Shown here: in pieces, positions 25,602 to 35,100 of the stretch
Layout: the number at the start of each line of letters is the position of its first letter
Position numbering within the stretch: position 1 is the first letter of the stretch
Assembly: GCA_017405875.1 (NCBI GenBank)
Contig: JAFQZM010000030.1
Coordinates: 32,487-96,486, forward strand
Origin: a bacterium
Lineage (GTDB): Bacteria > UBP6 > UBA1177
Direction of reading: 5' to 3'
Length of the DNA stretch: 64,000 nucleotides
Translations under genes and position numbers: made by a program
Notes under the pieces: model-generated
What the model saw: the letters and a program-made list of their open reading frames with translations, nothing else
Databases searched by the model: none
What the model was told of the DNA's origin: nothing

Positions 25602-25916
25602 ATGGCTGAAAAACGAACAAAAGAAGAGATGATCTCTTTGGCTTATGATTTGCAGAACGCTATTACGGCATTCTGCGGTCACAGACCTTTGCGTATAACG
25701 ACTAATAAGGATTTCAAGCTGTTACGGGTCGTATGGATGCGTGATTACGAGCGGAAAGATTGGTACAACGGTGTGGGGATGAAGATCCTGCTTTCCGCTT
25801 TTTCGGACAAACATCACATTCAAGTACGTGAGATCACTGCCGAAGAGAGCAAAGAATCAGCGGTATGGCTCACAAAGGCTGAAAACGATCCTGAAAGACA
25901 CGGAACGAATCGATGA
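25602..25916 (+). CDS. Hypothetical 104-residue protein
   Basis: Small soluble, charged protein I do not recognise; no signal peptide or membrane segment. It begins 16 bases after ldcA with a weak ribosome site and overlaps the next gene by ATGA, so it is probably translated as part of an ldcA-barrel operon. Two Trp-rich turns (VVWMRDYERKDWYNG) and a C-terminal acidic stretch are its only features. Confidence 0.6.
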   Translation: MAEKRTKEEMISLAYDLQNAITAFCGHRPLRITTNKDFKLLRVVWMRDYERKDWYNGVGMKILLSAFSDKHHIQVREITAEESKESAVWLTKAENDPERHGTNR

Positions 25917-27526
25917 TTTTTGTTTTTATTCTTGTTTTCCTTTTATTTTCAACTGAAATTTTTGCCGGAGAGTGTGACAATTCTTTTATTGTGCTTCCCA
26001 AGATTTATCAGAAGGAAGGAGAGGAAAATAAATGCAGGTTCAATCCGCTGCTTCACGTCAGCACCGATGACAGAAACGTTTACGACTATTTCGAAGCGCA
26101 GAATTCGGAACCCAAAGACTCTTTTTCGATTCTTCCGCGCGGTTTTTACGACACAAGAAATGATCTTAAATCGCTCTATCCGATCCTTCCTTTTGTAAAC
26201 GGCGTGAAAAAGGAAGACCGTTGGAAAAACTCATGGCAGATCGTGTCAAAAGTAGGGGCGGGCTATTATTTTTCAAACAAAGACGGCAACTTCATATCAG
26301 GCGCCGGAGGGCGTAAATTCGACAAAGGTTCGACGATGATAACCAGTCAGAGCGGAAACGCCGTTTTTCTCGATTCGTGGGCGTTTTACTGGGAACTTGA
26401 GGAAAAAAACACTTTTAAATCAGGCAATTCCATAGCTTCGACCGATGTCGATTTCAGGCGTTTTTACGCAAAAATGAAAATGTGGAAATTCTCGATTATG
26501 GCGGGAAAGGACACCGTTCATCTGGGACCTGGCGAATACGGTATGCTGATATCTTCCAACGCCGAACCGTTTTATATGGTCAAATTGCAGAATGAGCAGA
26601 CTATCCATCTTGGCGGCGACTGGAACTTCATTGTTTTCAACGGCTGGCTCCGCGAAGAGCGCAACGATGTCTCCAATCCGCAACTTATGGCGATGAGGCT
26701 CACTTACAGACCTCCTAAAATGTTCAGCTTTTTCGAACTCGGAATGACTCGCAGCATGCTGTACGGCGGCAAAGGTATGCCGGAATATGTTTTGACAGAT
26801 TATCCCTATCTGCTGACCGGCGCATCCGACAATGTTATGAACAGCAAGTGGGATGTCGACAGTTATGCGTCGATAGATTTCACTTTCAACATTCCTATGT
26901 ACAAACTCAATCCGGCAATCAAAGTCTTTAAATTCTATATTCAGGAATCAGGTACCGACCTGGCGGCGATATGGCAGGTCGAAGACAAAATCGAACTGCT
27001 TCTCCCTTATGTATTTTTCCGTTTTCTTGAAAGAGGTTATCTCATAGGACTTTTTGCAGCTACTGAAAAAGACGTTATGCGTCTCGAGTATACAAAAACG
27101 TCATTAACTTACTATTACAACCATATCTATAACAAGGAAGGTTTTAGCTACCACGGACTTTCTTTAGGGCATCCGTTCGGAAGGAACCATCAGGCGATAC
27201 GGTTCAACCACAGGCACTATTTCAGCAATGCATTTTCTTTCAAGTGGGAGATAGGTTTCTACCAGATGGGCTGTGCAACTTCAAAAGACGGCAATTCGAA
27301 TATTACTGCAATCTATCCGTTTTTCTCGCTCAGAGACGGGATTCTCAGGCGCGGATACGGAAACATCTGGTTTGACTGGATCTTCTACGGTCACTTGATC
27401 CGCGGCTACGTTTCAGTTGATGCCGGACCGAAAACGGACAAAAATCTTTCACCGATATTCCTTTCTGTTACTGACAAAGCTTCCGTTGATATTCTGACCG
27501 GCTTGTCAATTATAATAAAGTTCTGA
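25913..27526 (+). CDS. Wzi-like capsule-assembly outer-membrane beta-barrel protein
   Basis: Exported protein of 537 residues with signal peptide (FIFVLVFLLF-type hydrophobic start, cleavage near FAGECD). The mature chain alternates aromatic and polar residues as in outer-membrane barrels. The block GKDTVHLGPGEYGMLISSNAEP matches the Wzi-family GR-x-WGPG-x-G pattern, and the later LGHPFGRNHQAIRFNH and C-terminal Phe (IIIKF) fit a barrel closed in the outer membrane. Wzi proteins help anchor capsule or surface polysaccharide. No polysaccharide-synthesis genes are in the window. ATG 25913 overlaps the upstream stop by four bases. Confidence 0.75.
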   Translation: MIFVFILVFLLFSTEIFAGECDNSFIVLPKIYQKEGEENKCRFNPLLHVSTDDRNVYDYFEAQNSEPKDSFSILPRGFYDTRNDLKSLYPILPFVNGVKKEDRWKNSWQIVSKVGAGYYFSNKDGNFISGAGGRKFDKGSTMITSQSGNAVFLDSWAFYWELEEKNTFKSGNSIASTDVDFRRFYAKMKMWKFSIMAGKDTVHLGPGEYGMLISSNAEPFYMVKLQNEQTIHLGGDWNFIVFNGWLREERNDVSNPQLMAMRLTYRPPKMFSFFELGMTRSMLYGGKGMPEYVLTDYPYLLTGASDNVMNSKWDVDSYASIDFTFNIPMYKLNPAIKVFKFYIQESGTDLAAIWQVEDKIELLLPYVFFRFLERGYLIGLFAATEKDVMRLEYTKTSLTYYYNHIYNKEGFSYHGLSLGHPFGRNHQAIRFNHRHYFSNAFSFKWEIGFYQMGCATSKDGNSNITAIYPFFSLRDGILRRGYGNIWFDWIFYGHLIRGYVSVDAGPKTDKNLSPIFLSVTDKASVDILTGLSIIIKF

Positions 27527-27535
27527 TAAATTCGA

Positions 27536-29212
27536 TTAGTATTTCTGGCCTGCGAGGTTCTCTGCGACGTTGTGGTTCTCAGCGCTCATAGTGTTGAGAT
27601 TGTTGAGAATGTCGATAAACTGAATCGATGCGCTGCCGTCGCATATCTTCTCTTTGATTCTGTTGAAATGCTGGACTTTCGCATCTTTTATGAGCTTTTT
27701 GATCCTGATTCTGATAACGAGAGCTTCATCGGCATAAACAGGGATATCCTCTCCGTTTTTGAAGATCGTGACCGACTTTTTGAAATGTTCGATATTCTCG
27801 TCAAGGATCTGGTTGATAGTTTCTATTGCCTCTGCTGAAAAAGTAGCGTTGTTTCTTTTCAGTTTGTCGATTATCTGGGAAATGTGTTCAACGCAGTCGG
27901 CAATCTTTTCAAAATTGTGTGCCAGACCTATGCGGCTTGCAACGATCTTTGCATCACCGGGAGAGATCGCACGGACTGAAAGAGCGATGAGGAACTGAGT
28001 AAGCTGATACTGATATTTGTCGATCCTGTCTTCGTTCTTGGCAATTTCATCAGTTATTTCGGCAACTTGAACAGGGTCTTTCAAAGACATTTCACGCAGC
28101 ATATCCAAGTTTTTGATAACGTAATCGGACATTGTGAGGAGTTCTTTTTCGCACTCCATAATGGCAATCGACGGCGTGCTGAACATACTTGTCTGAAGTT
28201 TGACGAGGTTTTCGGGCATCTCGATTTTGCCTTTGTCTTTGTTGGGAAATATTTTCTCGACAAGTTTTGCAAGCTGGCTGACGAACGGGATGCAGATGAT
28301 AAGAGTCGTTACGTTGAATACAGTGTGACCCATCGCGATGTGGACGGTGAGCATCTCCTCGGGAGTTCCCGGAATCATAAGATCAACGATATCTTTATAC
28401 GGACGGAAAACCAGAAGCAGGAGCGTAACTCCGATACATCTGAAAATGACCTGCGACAGAGCTGTTCTCTTTGCGTTTACCGTGCCTCCTACTGCAGCGA
28501 GAGCACCGGTCGAACTTGCGCCGATGTTGCTTCCTAAAACGACTGCGAGCGCACCTTCGAAGTTGATGAGCCCCTGGCTAGCAAGTGCGATCACGATACC
28601 GACCATAGCGCTGCTCGACTGAGTGATGCAGGTGGTGATGATACCGACTAAAACGCCGAGGAGGATCGAAGCATAGGTCGAACCGTCGATGCTCTGGAAC
28701 ATCCTGACGAAAGTTTCGCTCTCTTTAAGCGGTGCAAAGCCGCTTTTCATAGTCTCCATTCCGAGGAAAAGGATACCGAAGCCGTAGATGAGCTCTCCGA
28801 TATACTGCCATGACTTGTTTTTAGAGAAAAGGCGCAGCATGACGCCGATACCGATGAGGGGCAGAGAGAAAGCCGAAACATTGAGCGTGACGATCCAGCC
28901 CGTGACCGTGGTTCCGATGCTGGCACCCAGACCGACACCTATTGCCTGCTGGACTGTCATTAGCCCGGCATTGACAAAACCTATAGTCATGACGGTCGTT
29001 GCACCGCTCGACTGAATTATTGCAGTGATGAGAAAACCGACAAAAGCACCGACGAAACGGTTCGAAGTGAGGACTTTGAGGATCTTTCTCAGTTTGTCGC
29101 CGGCCGCTTTCTGGACACTTTCGCTCATCACTTTCATGCCCATGAAGAAAAGGCCCAGACCGCCGAGCGTGTGGAAAATTATGTAACTCCAGTTCATAAA
29201 GAGTTTCTCCAA
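27536..29212 (-). CDS. Na/Pi cotransporter family protein with C-terminal PhoU-like domain
   Basis: Inner-membrane sodium-phosphate symporter of the NptA/YjbB type, 558 residues. Two Na/Pi repeats carry the QSS motifs (FLITAIIQSSGATTVM and IITTCITQSSSAMVG) with glycine-rich helices (GVGLGASIGTT; VLGSNIGASSTG). After about residue 320 the chain becomes a soluble helical PhoU-like domain (ECEKELLTMSDYVIKNLDML..; RIGLAHNFEKIADCVEHI), a common fusion. It converges on the Wzi-like gene with nine bases between stops and no visible terminator. Confidence 0.92.
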   Translation of the reverse strand: MEKLFMNWSYIIFHTLGGLGLFFMGMKVMSESVQKAAGDKLRKILKVLTSNRFVGAFVGFLITAIIQSSGATTVMTIGFVNAGLMTVQQAIGVGLGASIGTTVTGWIVTLNVSAFSLPLIGIGVMLRLFSKNKSWQYIGELIYGFGILFLGMETMKSGFAPLKESETFVRMFQSIDGSTYASILLGVLVGIITTCITQSSSAMVGIVIALASQGLINFEGALAVVLGSNIGASSTGALAAVGGTVNAKRTALSQVIFRCIGVTLLLLVFRPYKDIVDLMIPGTPEEMLTVHIAMGHTVFNVTTLIICIPFVSQLAKLVEKIFPNKDKGKIEMPENLVKLQTSMFSTPSIAIMECEKELLTMSDYVIKNLDMLREMSLKDPVQVAEITDEIAKNEDRIDKYQYQLTQFLIALSVRAISPGDAKIVASRIGLAHNFEKIADCVEHISQIIDKLKRNNATFSAEAIETINQILDENIEHFKKSVTIFKNGEDIPVYADEALVIRIRIKKLIKDAKVQHFNRIKEKICDGSASIQFIDILNNLNTMSAENHNVAENLAGQKY

Positions 29213-29226
29213 AAAATATCAAAAAA

Positions 29227-29262
29227 CGGTGGATTTTAACTTGAGAAAAAAGGCAAGGTCAA
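29227..29262 (-). promoter_or_regulatory. Promoter-like array for the Na/Pi symporter
   Basis: Minus strand: TTGACC (29262-29257), 18-base spacer, TAAAAT (29238-29233), one base, CACCG (29231-29227). The -35 overlaps the 3' end of the upstream gene. The spacer is longer than in the other arrays. Confidence 0.4.
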
Positions 29263-29636
29263 GGTTTTTTTATAATCTGAAGCACCAAAAGCACGGCAAA
29301 ATTCAAAAAATCGGCGTAAACAGTTTTTATTCCGAAAATTTCCGCGGGGAAAACGCGGGCACTTCCTCCGAATTTTATCCAGACAAACAGAAAATATGCT
29401 GAAATCATGAGTCCGACCGTGAATCCGGCAGAAGCCAGAAGACGCGAGAAAAACGATTTCTTGAGCAGTGCTGAAAGGATTATTGCAATGTAGGCGTTTC
29501 CGTAAACATAGCAGATCGGAATATTGCTGAAAGTAGGAACCCTGAAAGGATTCAAGTGCAGTTGCGCCAGAAGGATAAAAGAGACCGAAAGACCGAAGAT
29601 GGCAAGTGCGAAGAAGAGTTTTTCCTTGAAACTCAT
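29259..29636 (-). CDS. Small membrane protein of unknown function
   Basis: A 125-residue hydrophobic protein with about four membrane segments (FALAIFGLSVSFILLAQL; AYIAIILSALL; AGFTVGLMISAYFLFVWI; FLNFAVLLVLQII). ATG 29636 is chosen because it overlaps the stop of the upstream AEC transporter as ATGA and has GGAG about nine bases upstream; a start at 29651 is possible. It is probably co-expressed with that transporter. I recognise no family. Confidence 0.6.
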   Translation of the reverse strand: MSFKEKLFFALAIFGLSVSFILLAQLHLNPFRVPTFSNIPICYVYGNAYIAIILSALLKKSFFSRLLASAGFTVGLMISAYFLFVWIKFGGSARVFPAEIFGIKTVYADFLNFAVLLVLQIIKKP

Positions 29637-30595
29637 AATAGAGTACTCCATTTTTCGATCATAAAATACCAGAAGGGAAGGGTGACAAGCGAAAAAATCG
29701 TCGAAAAAGTGACGATCCCGCTCACGACTTCCTTATCCGAATCGAGGAAATCGGCAAAAAAAGGAGAAGTCGCGGCACTCGGCATGACCGATTCCATGAG
29801 AATTACTTTTTTTGTAGTAATATCAACACCTTTAAAGCAGAAGGAAACGATTAAAAGTGTCACAATGCCGACTGCGATCCCGAAAATCGTGCGGAAAAAA
29901 GTTCCTGAAACGACGGGGCGGATCGTCTCTTTTTTGAGCATTATAGAAAGTGAAAGTCCTACTGTGAAAAGTATCGCCGGAATGGTTATGTTTGCTATCG
30001 AATTTATGCTCTGCGTAAGCCACGCAGGAATCTTCACTCCGTAAAAATTCATCGCCATAGCCAGAAAAGCGGAAAGAACAGGCGGAATTGCATTTGATGT
30101 AAGTGCGTGAATTATTTTGTCTTTTGAAGTCTGACCTGATGAAGTGCGCGATAAAAACCAGATCATTGTAAAACCGGTAGAGAGGACTGCCGGCCAGAAA
30201 AACATAGAGAAAAATACGCCGCGGGTAAAGCCGCTTTCGCCGTAAAAATAGGAGAGGACGCCCCAGCCTAAATAACTGTAGTTGCCGACGAAACTTCCGA
30301 CGCAGAAACTGTTGGAAACTTTTTTATCCGATGATGAAAGACCCCGCAGCGAAATGACAAGAACTGCTGAAATTACAAGTATCAGGCAGAGCGATGCTAT
30401 CATCGGAAGCATCTGACTGAACTCTTTCGTATCTGCGTTGTAGAGGTTTCTGAAAATGAGGAACGGAACCGTGACTTTTATTACGAATTTCCGAAGAACT
30501 GCCGATTCCTTGTCGGGAAAAAGTTTGAGCTGTTTGAATATCCAGCCTAAAAATATCGGAAAATTTATCGTCAGAACCAGTTCAAGCAGCTTCAA
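29633..30595 (-). CDS. AEC family (auxin efflux carrier-like) transporter
   Basis: A 320-residue membrane protein with about ten segments in two halves, matching the AEC fold: an N-terminal NFPIFLGWIFKQL helix, a PFLIFRNLYNAD turn, a central hydrophilic loop (SRTSSGQTSKDKI) and a C-terminal half beginning ALTSNAIPPVLSAFLAM. Bacterial members carry malate, malonate or other organic acids, or amino acids; nothing here identifies the substrate. It is the first gene after the array at 30617-30650 and is coupled to the small membrane protein downstream. Confidence 0.85.
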   Translation of the reverse strand: MKLLELVLTINFPIFLGWIFKQLKLFPDKESAVLRKFVIKVTVPFLIFRNLYNADTKEFSQMLPMIASLCLILVISAVLVISLRGLSSSDKKVSNSFCVGSFVGNYSYLGWGVLSYFYGESGFTRGVFFSMFFWPAVLSTGFTMIWFLSRTSSGQTSKDKIIHALTSNAIPPVLSAFLAMAMNFYGVKIPAWLTQSINSIANITIPAILFTVGLSLSIMLKKETIRPVVSGTFFRTIFGIAVGIVTLLIVSFCFKGVDITTKKVILMESVMPSAATSPFFADFLDSDKEVVSGIVTFSTIFSLVTLPFWYFMIEKWSTLL

Positions 30596-30616
30596 GGCAG
30601 CCTCATTCCAAAAAAA

Positions 30617-30650
30617 CGCGCAATTTTAAAGAAAGTTCTTAAAAAAACAA
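30617..30650 (-). promoter_or_regulatory. Promoter-like array for the AEC transporter
   Basis: Minus strand: TTGTTT (30650-30645), 16-base spacer, TAAAAT (30628-30623), one base, GCGCG (30621-30617), 22 bases before the start codon. Confidence 0.5.
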
Positions 30651-30692
30651 GTTCCGTTGCCGTCGCAGTTCTTTTGCGCCGCAGTCGGAATC

Positions 30693-30727
30693 ACGTAATT
30701 ACGTTATAACGATATTACGGTAAGATT
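30693..30727. repeat. Second copy of the CGTTACG-type intergenic repeat
   Basis: Two overlapping perfect palindromes, ACGTAATTACGT (30693-30704) and CGTTATAACG (30702-30711), followed by TTACGGTAAGATT (30715-30727). CGTTATAACGAT and the TTACGrTAAGATT word match the element at 16825-16913. It lies between divergent promoters. Confidence 0.4.
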
Positions 30728-30738
30728 TGCGGAGGCGG

Positions 30739-30779
30739 CAATTAAAAAATTTGACAACTGCCTTTTTAATTGTTGTAGT
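30739..30779 (+). promoter_or_regulatory. serC promoter with dyad around the -35
   Basis: TTGACA (30751-30756), 17-base spacer, TGTAGT (30774-30779), then TA and CCCG. The -35 lies in the 14-base gap of a perfect 10-bp inverted repeat, CAATTAAAAA (30739-30748) and TTTTTAATTG (30763-30772), the second arm filling most of the spacer. This looks like an operator overlapping the polymerase site. Confidence 0.5.
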
Positions 30780-30828
30780 TACCCGTTTTTTGGCTTATTT
30801 AACAACCGATATTTTTATGGAGTAAAAC

Positions 30829-31956
30829 ATGGAAAACAGAGCTCACAACTTTTTTGCAGGTCCTGCAGCGCTTCCGCTTGAAGTTCTCAAGCAGGCTCAG
30901 GCAGAACTTCTCAATTTCAGAGGCACAGGCGTTTCCGTTATGGAAATCAGCCACAGAGACAAAGCATTCATCGCTGTAACAGAAGAAGCTGAGGCAGATC
31001 TTAAAAAACTTCTCGGTCTCGGTGACGACTATGCCGTTCTTTTCCTCGGCGGCGGTGCAACGCATCAGTTTATTATGCTCCCGATGAACGTTCTCAACGA
31101 AGGCGACTGCGCTGACTACGTTGATTCCGGTAACTGGGCACACAGAGCTTACGAAGAAGCATGCATCCAGGCTGACTGGGCGAAAGCAAAGGCTAACTGC
31201 GTAGCTTCGACAAGAGAGCTTGAGAAGAAATACTGCGTTCTTCCCGAAGCAAAACAGGAAAACATGAACCCGAACGCAAAATACCTTCATTTCTGCTCGA
31301 ACAACACGATCTACGGAACCCAGTTCTTCGAAAAGAACTATCCGAAACCTCTCCCGGGTGTTCCGCTCGTAGCTGATATGTCGAGCGGTTTCATGTCGCA
31401 CAAATTCGATGCAACGAAATTCGACATGATTTATGCAGGTGCTCAGAAAAACGTCGGCCCCGCTGGTGTAACCGTCGTTGTAATCAAAAAGTCATGGGCA
31501 GAAACCTTCAACAAGAAAGGCTTCCAGCTTCCGAAGACTCTCGACTACAAAGTTCAGATCGAAAAAGGCAGCATGTTCAATACGCCGCCGTGCTTCAACA
31601 TCTATATCACCGGCCTTGTCTTCAAATGGATGCTCGAAATGGGCGGCCTTGAGGCAATGGAAAAGAGAAACGACAAGAAACAGAAGATGATCTACGGTGC
31701 AATCGACAATTCGAACGGCTTCTACAGAGGCTATGTACAGAATCCGGAACACCGTTCATGGATGAACGTAACCTTCAACCTTCCGACTCCGGAACTTGAA
31801 GAAGAGTTCGTAAAATCGGCAAAAGCTCAGGGTATGCTCGGTCTTAAAGGCTACAGAACCCTCGGCGGAATCAGAGCCAGCATCTACAACTCAACTTCTC
31901 CGGAAAGCGTTGAAACGCTCGTTAACTTCATGGAATCTTTCAGAAAAGCTCACTAA
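30829..31956 (+). CDS. serC: Phosphoserine aminotransferase
   Basis: PLP enzyme making 3-phosphoserine from 3-phosphohydroxypyruvate and glutamate; it can also serve the PLP pathway. Of 375 residues, the start (NFFAGPAALP), the FRGTGVSVMEISHR block, GGGATHQF, the PLP lysine K207 in GAQKNVGPAG and the C-terminal GLKGYRTLGGIRAS are typical. Codon use is strongly biased to C-ending forms, suggesting high expression. It is monocistronic, between the dyad promoter and a strong terminator. serA and serB are not in the window. Confidence 0.96.
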   Translation: MENRAHNFFAGPAALPLEVLKQAQAELLNFRGTGVSVMEISHRDKAFIAVTEEAEADLKKLLGLGDDYAVLFLGGGATHQFIMLPMNVLNEGDCADYVDSGNWAHRAYEEACIQADWAKAKANCVASTRELEKKYCVLPEAKQENMNPNAKYLHFCSNNTIYGTQFFEKNYPKPLPGVPLVADMSSGFMSHKFDATKFDMIYAGAQKNVGPAGVTVVVIKKSWAETFNKKGFQLPKTLDYKVQIEKGSMFNTPPCFNIYITGLVFKWMLEMGGLEAMEKRNDKKQKMIYGAIDNSNGFYRGYVQNPEHRSWMNVTFNLPTPELEEEFVKSAKAQGMLGLKGYRTLGGIRASIYNSTSPESVETLVNFMESFRKAH

Positions 31957-31981
31957 CTTTAAGTTAAGTGGATATTTTCAG

Positions 31982-32007
31982 GGCGCGGCGAAAGTCGCGC
32001 CTTTTTT
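31982..32007 (+). terminator. Rho-independent terminator of serC
   Basis: GGCGCGGC-GAAA-GTCGCGCC stem (8 bp with one G-T pair and a GAAA tetraloop) followed by six T, 25 bases after the serC stop. Confidence 0.92.
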
Positions 32008-32045
32008 ATATCTCCTTAAAACCATATTGAATTTAAATATTATTC

Positions 32046-32078
32046 TTGACTTTAGAGTGCGAAGCTGTATGCTTCTGC
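32046..32078 (+). promoter_or_regulatory. Promoter-like array for tRNA-Gly
   Basis: TTGACT (32046-32051), 16-base spacer, TATGCT (32068-32073), one base, CTGCG (32075-32079), with the tRNA 5' end at 32086. The short distance fits a stable-RNA promoter with a GC-rich discriminator, which could also serve tamB. Confidence 0.6.
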
Positions 32079-32085
32079 GGCTTTT

Positions 32086-32161
32086 GCGGGCGTAACTCAG
32101 TTGGTAGAGTGTCGGCTTCCCAAGCCGGATGTCGCGGGTCCGAGTCCCGTCGCCCGCTCCA
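32086..32161 (+). tRNA. tRNA-Gly (anticodon CCC)
   Basis: Complete 76-base cloverleaf with encoded CCA. The acceptor GCGGGCG pairs with CGCCCGC followed by T and CCA. D arm ACTC..GAGT. Anticodon arm TCGGC-TTCCCAA-GCCGG gives CCC, reading GGG. T arm GCGGG-TCCGAGT-CCCGT. It lies 21 bases upstream of tamB with no clear terminator. Confidence 0.95.
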
Positions 32162-32182
32162 TTTTTTTAAGATGGTGCCACC

Positions 32183-35100
32183 GTGAAGATAAAGAATTTT
32201 CTCGCTTCATTATTTTTCCTTTTCATAGGTTTTATTTTTTTGATAAAATTTGTCTTTTATCCGCTTTCTTCTTTTGTTATGCGGGAAAAATTCGGTGTTT
32301 TCTACGATTTCGAGTCTCCTCACTTAGCCCTTGACGGTACGTTTTCCGTTAAAAACCTTATCGTTTTATATCAGGATTCTCTGAGTGCTAAAAGCGGAAC
32401 AGTCTCTTTCAGCATCGGGAAAAAGTTTTCAGGACTTTTCAAAAACCACGTTACCGTAAAGAGTTTTGAAATGACTGACGTCAGGATATCAGTCGATACC
32501 AAGTTTTTCGGGCAGAACGGCGAACAGGCAGAAGAAGGCGAAGACAGCGGAGATTCAGGGCTTCCCAACAGAATACCGTTCTTTCCGATTGAAGAGATGA
32601 ACATTAAAAATCTCGATTTTGTCGTGAAAGACGGAGAAAAATCTCTTTTCAGTACGAAAAAAGTATCTCTTGCGGGAAATGAGCTTTACCGCCTCGATAT
32701 GCCCGATGTTTTCATCGCAGCCAACTCCGTGATGAAAAAGGATATTTCGCTTGATCTCGCCTTTGGTTTTACTGCCGAAGACAGAAATTACGCACTCAAT
32801 CTCCTTAAAGTTAACTCCGAGCTTTTTTCGATAAATGCTGAACAGCCGCAGGATAACAAGGATGTTTTCGGCGGAAGTATCGAGGTAAAATTAAACGAAC
32901 TCGGAGAGATGTTCGGAATTGATCTTGCAGGCGAGTTTTTCCTTGATTTTACTATGGAAAATCTTGCCACATACATTCCGAGGCTGATGAAGAGCAAAAC
33001 TTACAAAGGGTTGCCGCCGGAGCCGCAGAATATCGGCAAACTCAATCTTGACATCTTTAACGCGCTTCCTGAAACCGACCTTCTTATTTCGATTTCCGAT
33101 CTCAATGTCGAAGGTTTCAAACCTTGGGATGTCCACGGAAAAATCAAGATGACTCCGACTAAAACGTTCATCGAAAGGCTCAACTTCTTCCATAAAAACA
33201 AGGTCAATATATCTGTCGACGGCGAATTTCCTTATGCTGAAAGAAACGTCAAAGGCTTTGTCAGACTTTACGACTTCGATTTCGACAACTGTCTGCGCAG
33301 GATGACTCAGACCGGTCTTGTAAACATGATCGCTTCGGGAACGGTTTCATACCGTTTCGATGTCGACAAACTTCGTGCGGAAGATATGGAGGCAAATCTT
33401 GTCGTCACCGAATTTGACGTTATGAACAAAGAGCTTCTCGATCTGCCGCGCGATGTCTATGTCACCGGGCATCTGGCGATAGGCGCCGACGGAGTTGACC
33501 TCAAAGATGCCGTTGCAAGAACGATCGACGAGTCCTCTCACGTCATTCTGAAAGGTTCATACTACGGTTTTGCCGATACGATGAAGTTCCACATTCCGAT
33601 AGTCAAAGGCTCCTACATCGATCTCGGCAGGGATATAAAACAGATTGCAGGCTTCAACGTCAAGGGCAAAGGTCCGATAGAAGTTCTTGTTACGAGTTTT
33701 TACACCAATCCGCTCATCACAAGCAATTTCAAAGGAAAGGCTTGCCACATGGCCGGATTCAACTCCGATATGTGCGATATCGACATAAACCTCAAGGATT
33801 TTGTTTTCGACATAGTCATCAACGAGATAAGGCAAAAGACGATTTCTTCGAAAGATTCGATAGTTACGATCGATTTCAGCGATGATGACTTTCCGGTTTA
33901 CTTCAAAATCAACAAAGCAGAGGGAAAACTTTCCGACGCTTCGGCTCTTTTCGGAGTTGACACCAGTGATTTTTCCGGAACGGCGATGCTGCAGGCCGAA
34001 GGTCTTTTCAAAAACGGACTTTCCAAGCTGAGCGCACAGGCTAAAATCAAGGATTTCAGAAAAAAAGGGGAGGACGGCGGAATAAAAATCGCAGATTTGC
34101 TCGAAGTCGATCTCTTTGAAAAAGATGCTGAAAATCTTGGGGCAAAAGGTGAAATAGTTTACGGCAGAAACAAGATAAAAGTCGATGCGGAACTCGCAAA
34201 AGCCGACCTCAACAGCAGGATAACCGCTTATTTTGACTCTTTTTATCCGGAAGATTTTGATTTTTATGAAGATATAAAATTCGATAAGCCGACTCTGGAC
34301 GTAAAACTCAGCGGAATCCTTTCTTCACCCGATTCAAGCGGTCGTCTTGAAATTCCCAAACTTGAAGTCTACGGTGTAAAAACGGGAGATTTCTTCGTCG
34401 AAGCGAAATATTCAGGAGAAGATCAGATGCTTTTCGTGAAAGGCGGATTCGGAACAAATGTTGAATTTTCGGCTGAAGTCCCTGATTTTGATCAGGAAAA
34501 ATTCAAAGCCGATGCGTCAATCAAAAATTTCGTCTACAAAAATGATGACTTGTTTGTCAAACTTTCGCTGGATGCAGCAATACGCGGAGACAAAGTGAAT
34601 ATCGATTTTACAGATCTTAGGGCGAAAAAGGCCGATATTTTTGCTCAGAACGTGAAACCATTTGAAATCGCAGGAGATTTCACCAGACTTTCATTGACTG
34701 ACAAGGCATATTTCAAAGGGGATGCGCTTGATTTTTATATCGAAGGCGGACTTGATCTTGAAAAATTTGATCCGTATCTCCATGCAGACGGAACATTTTT
34801 CGTGAAAAAGCTCGCTGCGAAGGAGACTTACCGCGCGAACAACCTCGACGGAAAGATACTTTTCGATGTTTCCTACAAAAATTCGAATTTCGACGGCAAA
34901 CTGGATCTCATCGACTTCGCATACATTCTGCAGGATCCTAGAGTCGTTCTCAAAAACTTCAACGGAACTCTGCTTGTCGAAAACAACAAATGGACTTTAG
35001 AAAGCCTTTCGGGAAGTGCGGGAGACGGAAAACTCAGTCTGACAGGTCAGGGGAAAGGTTTCAGTCCGATCGAAAACGCCTCGCTGAATATTTCGGCTGT

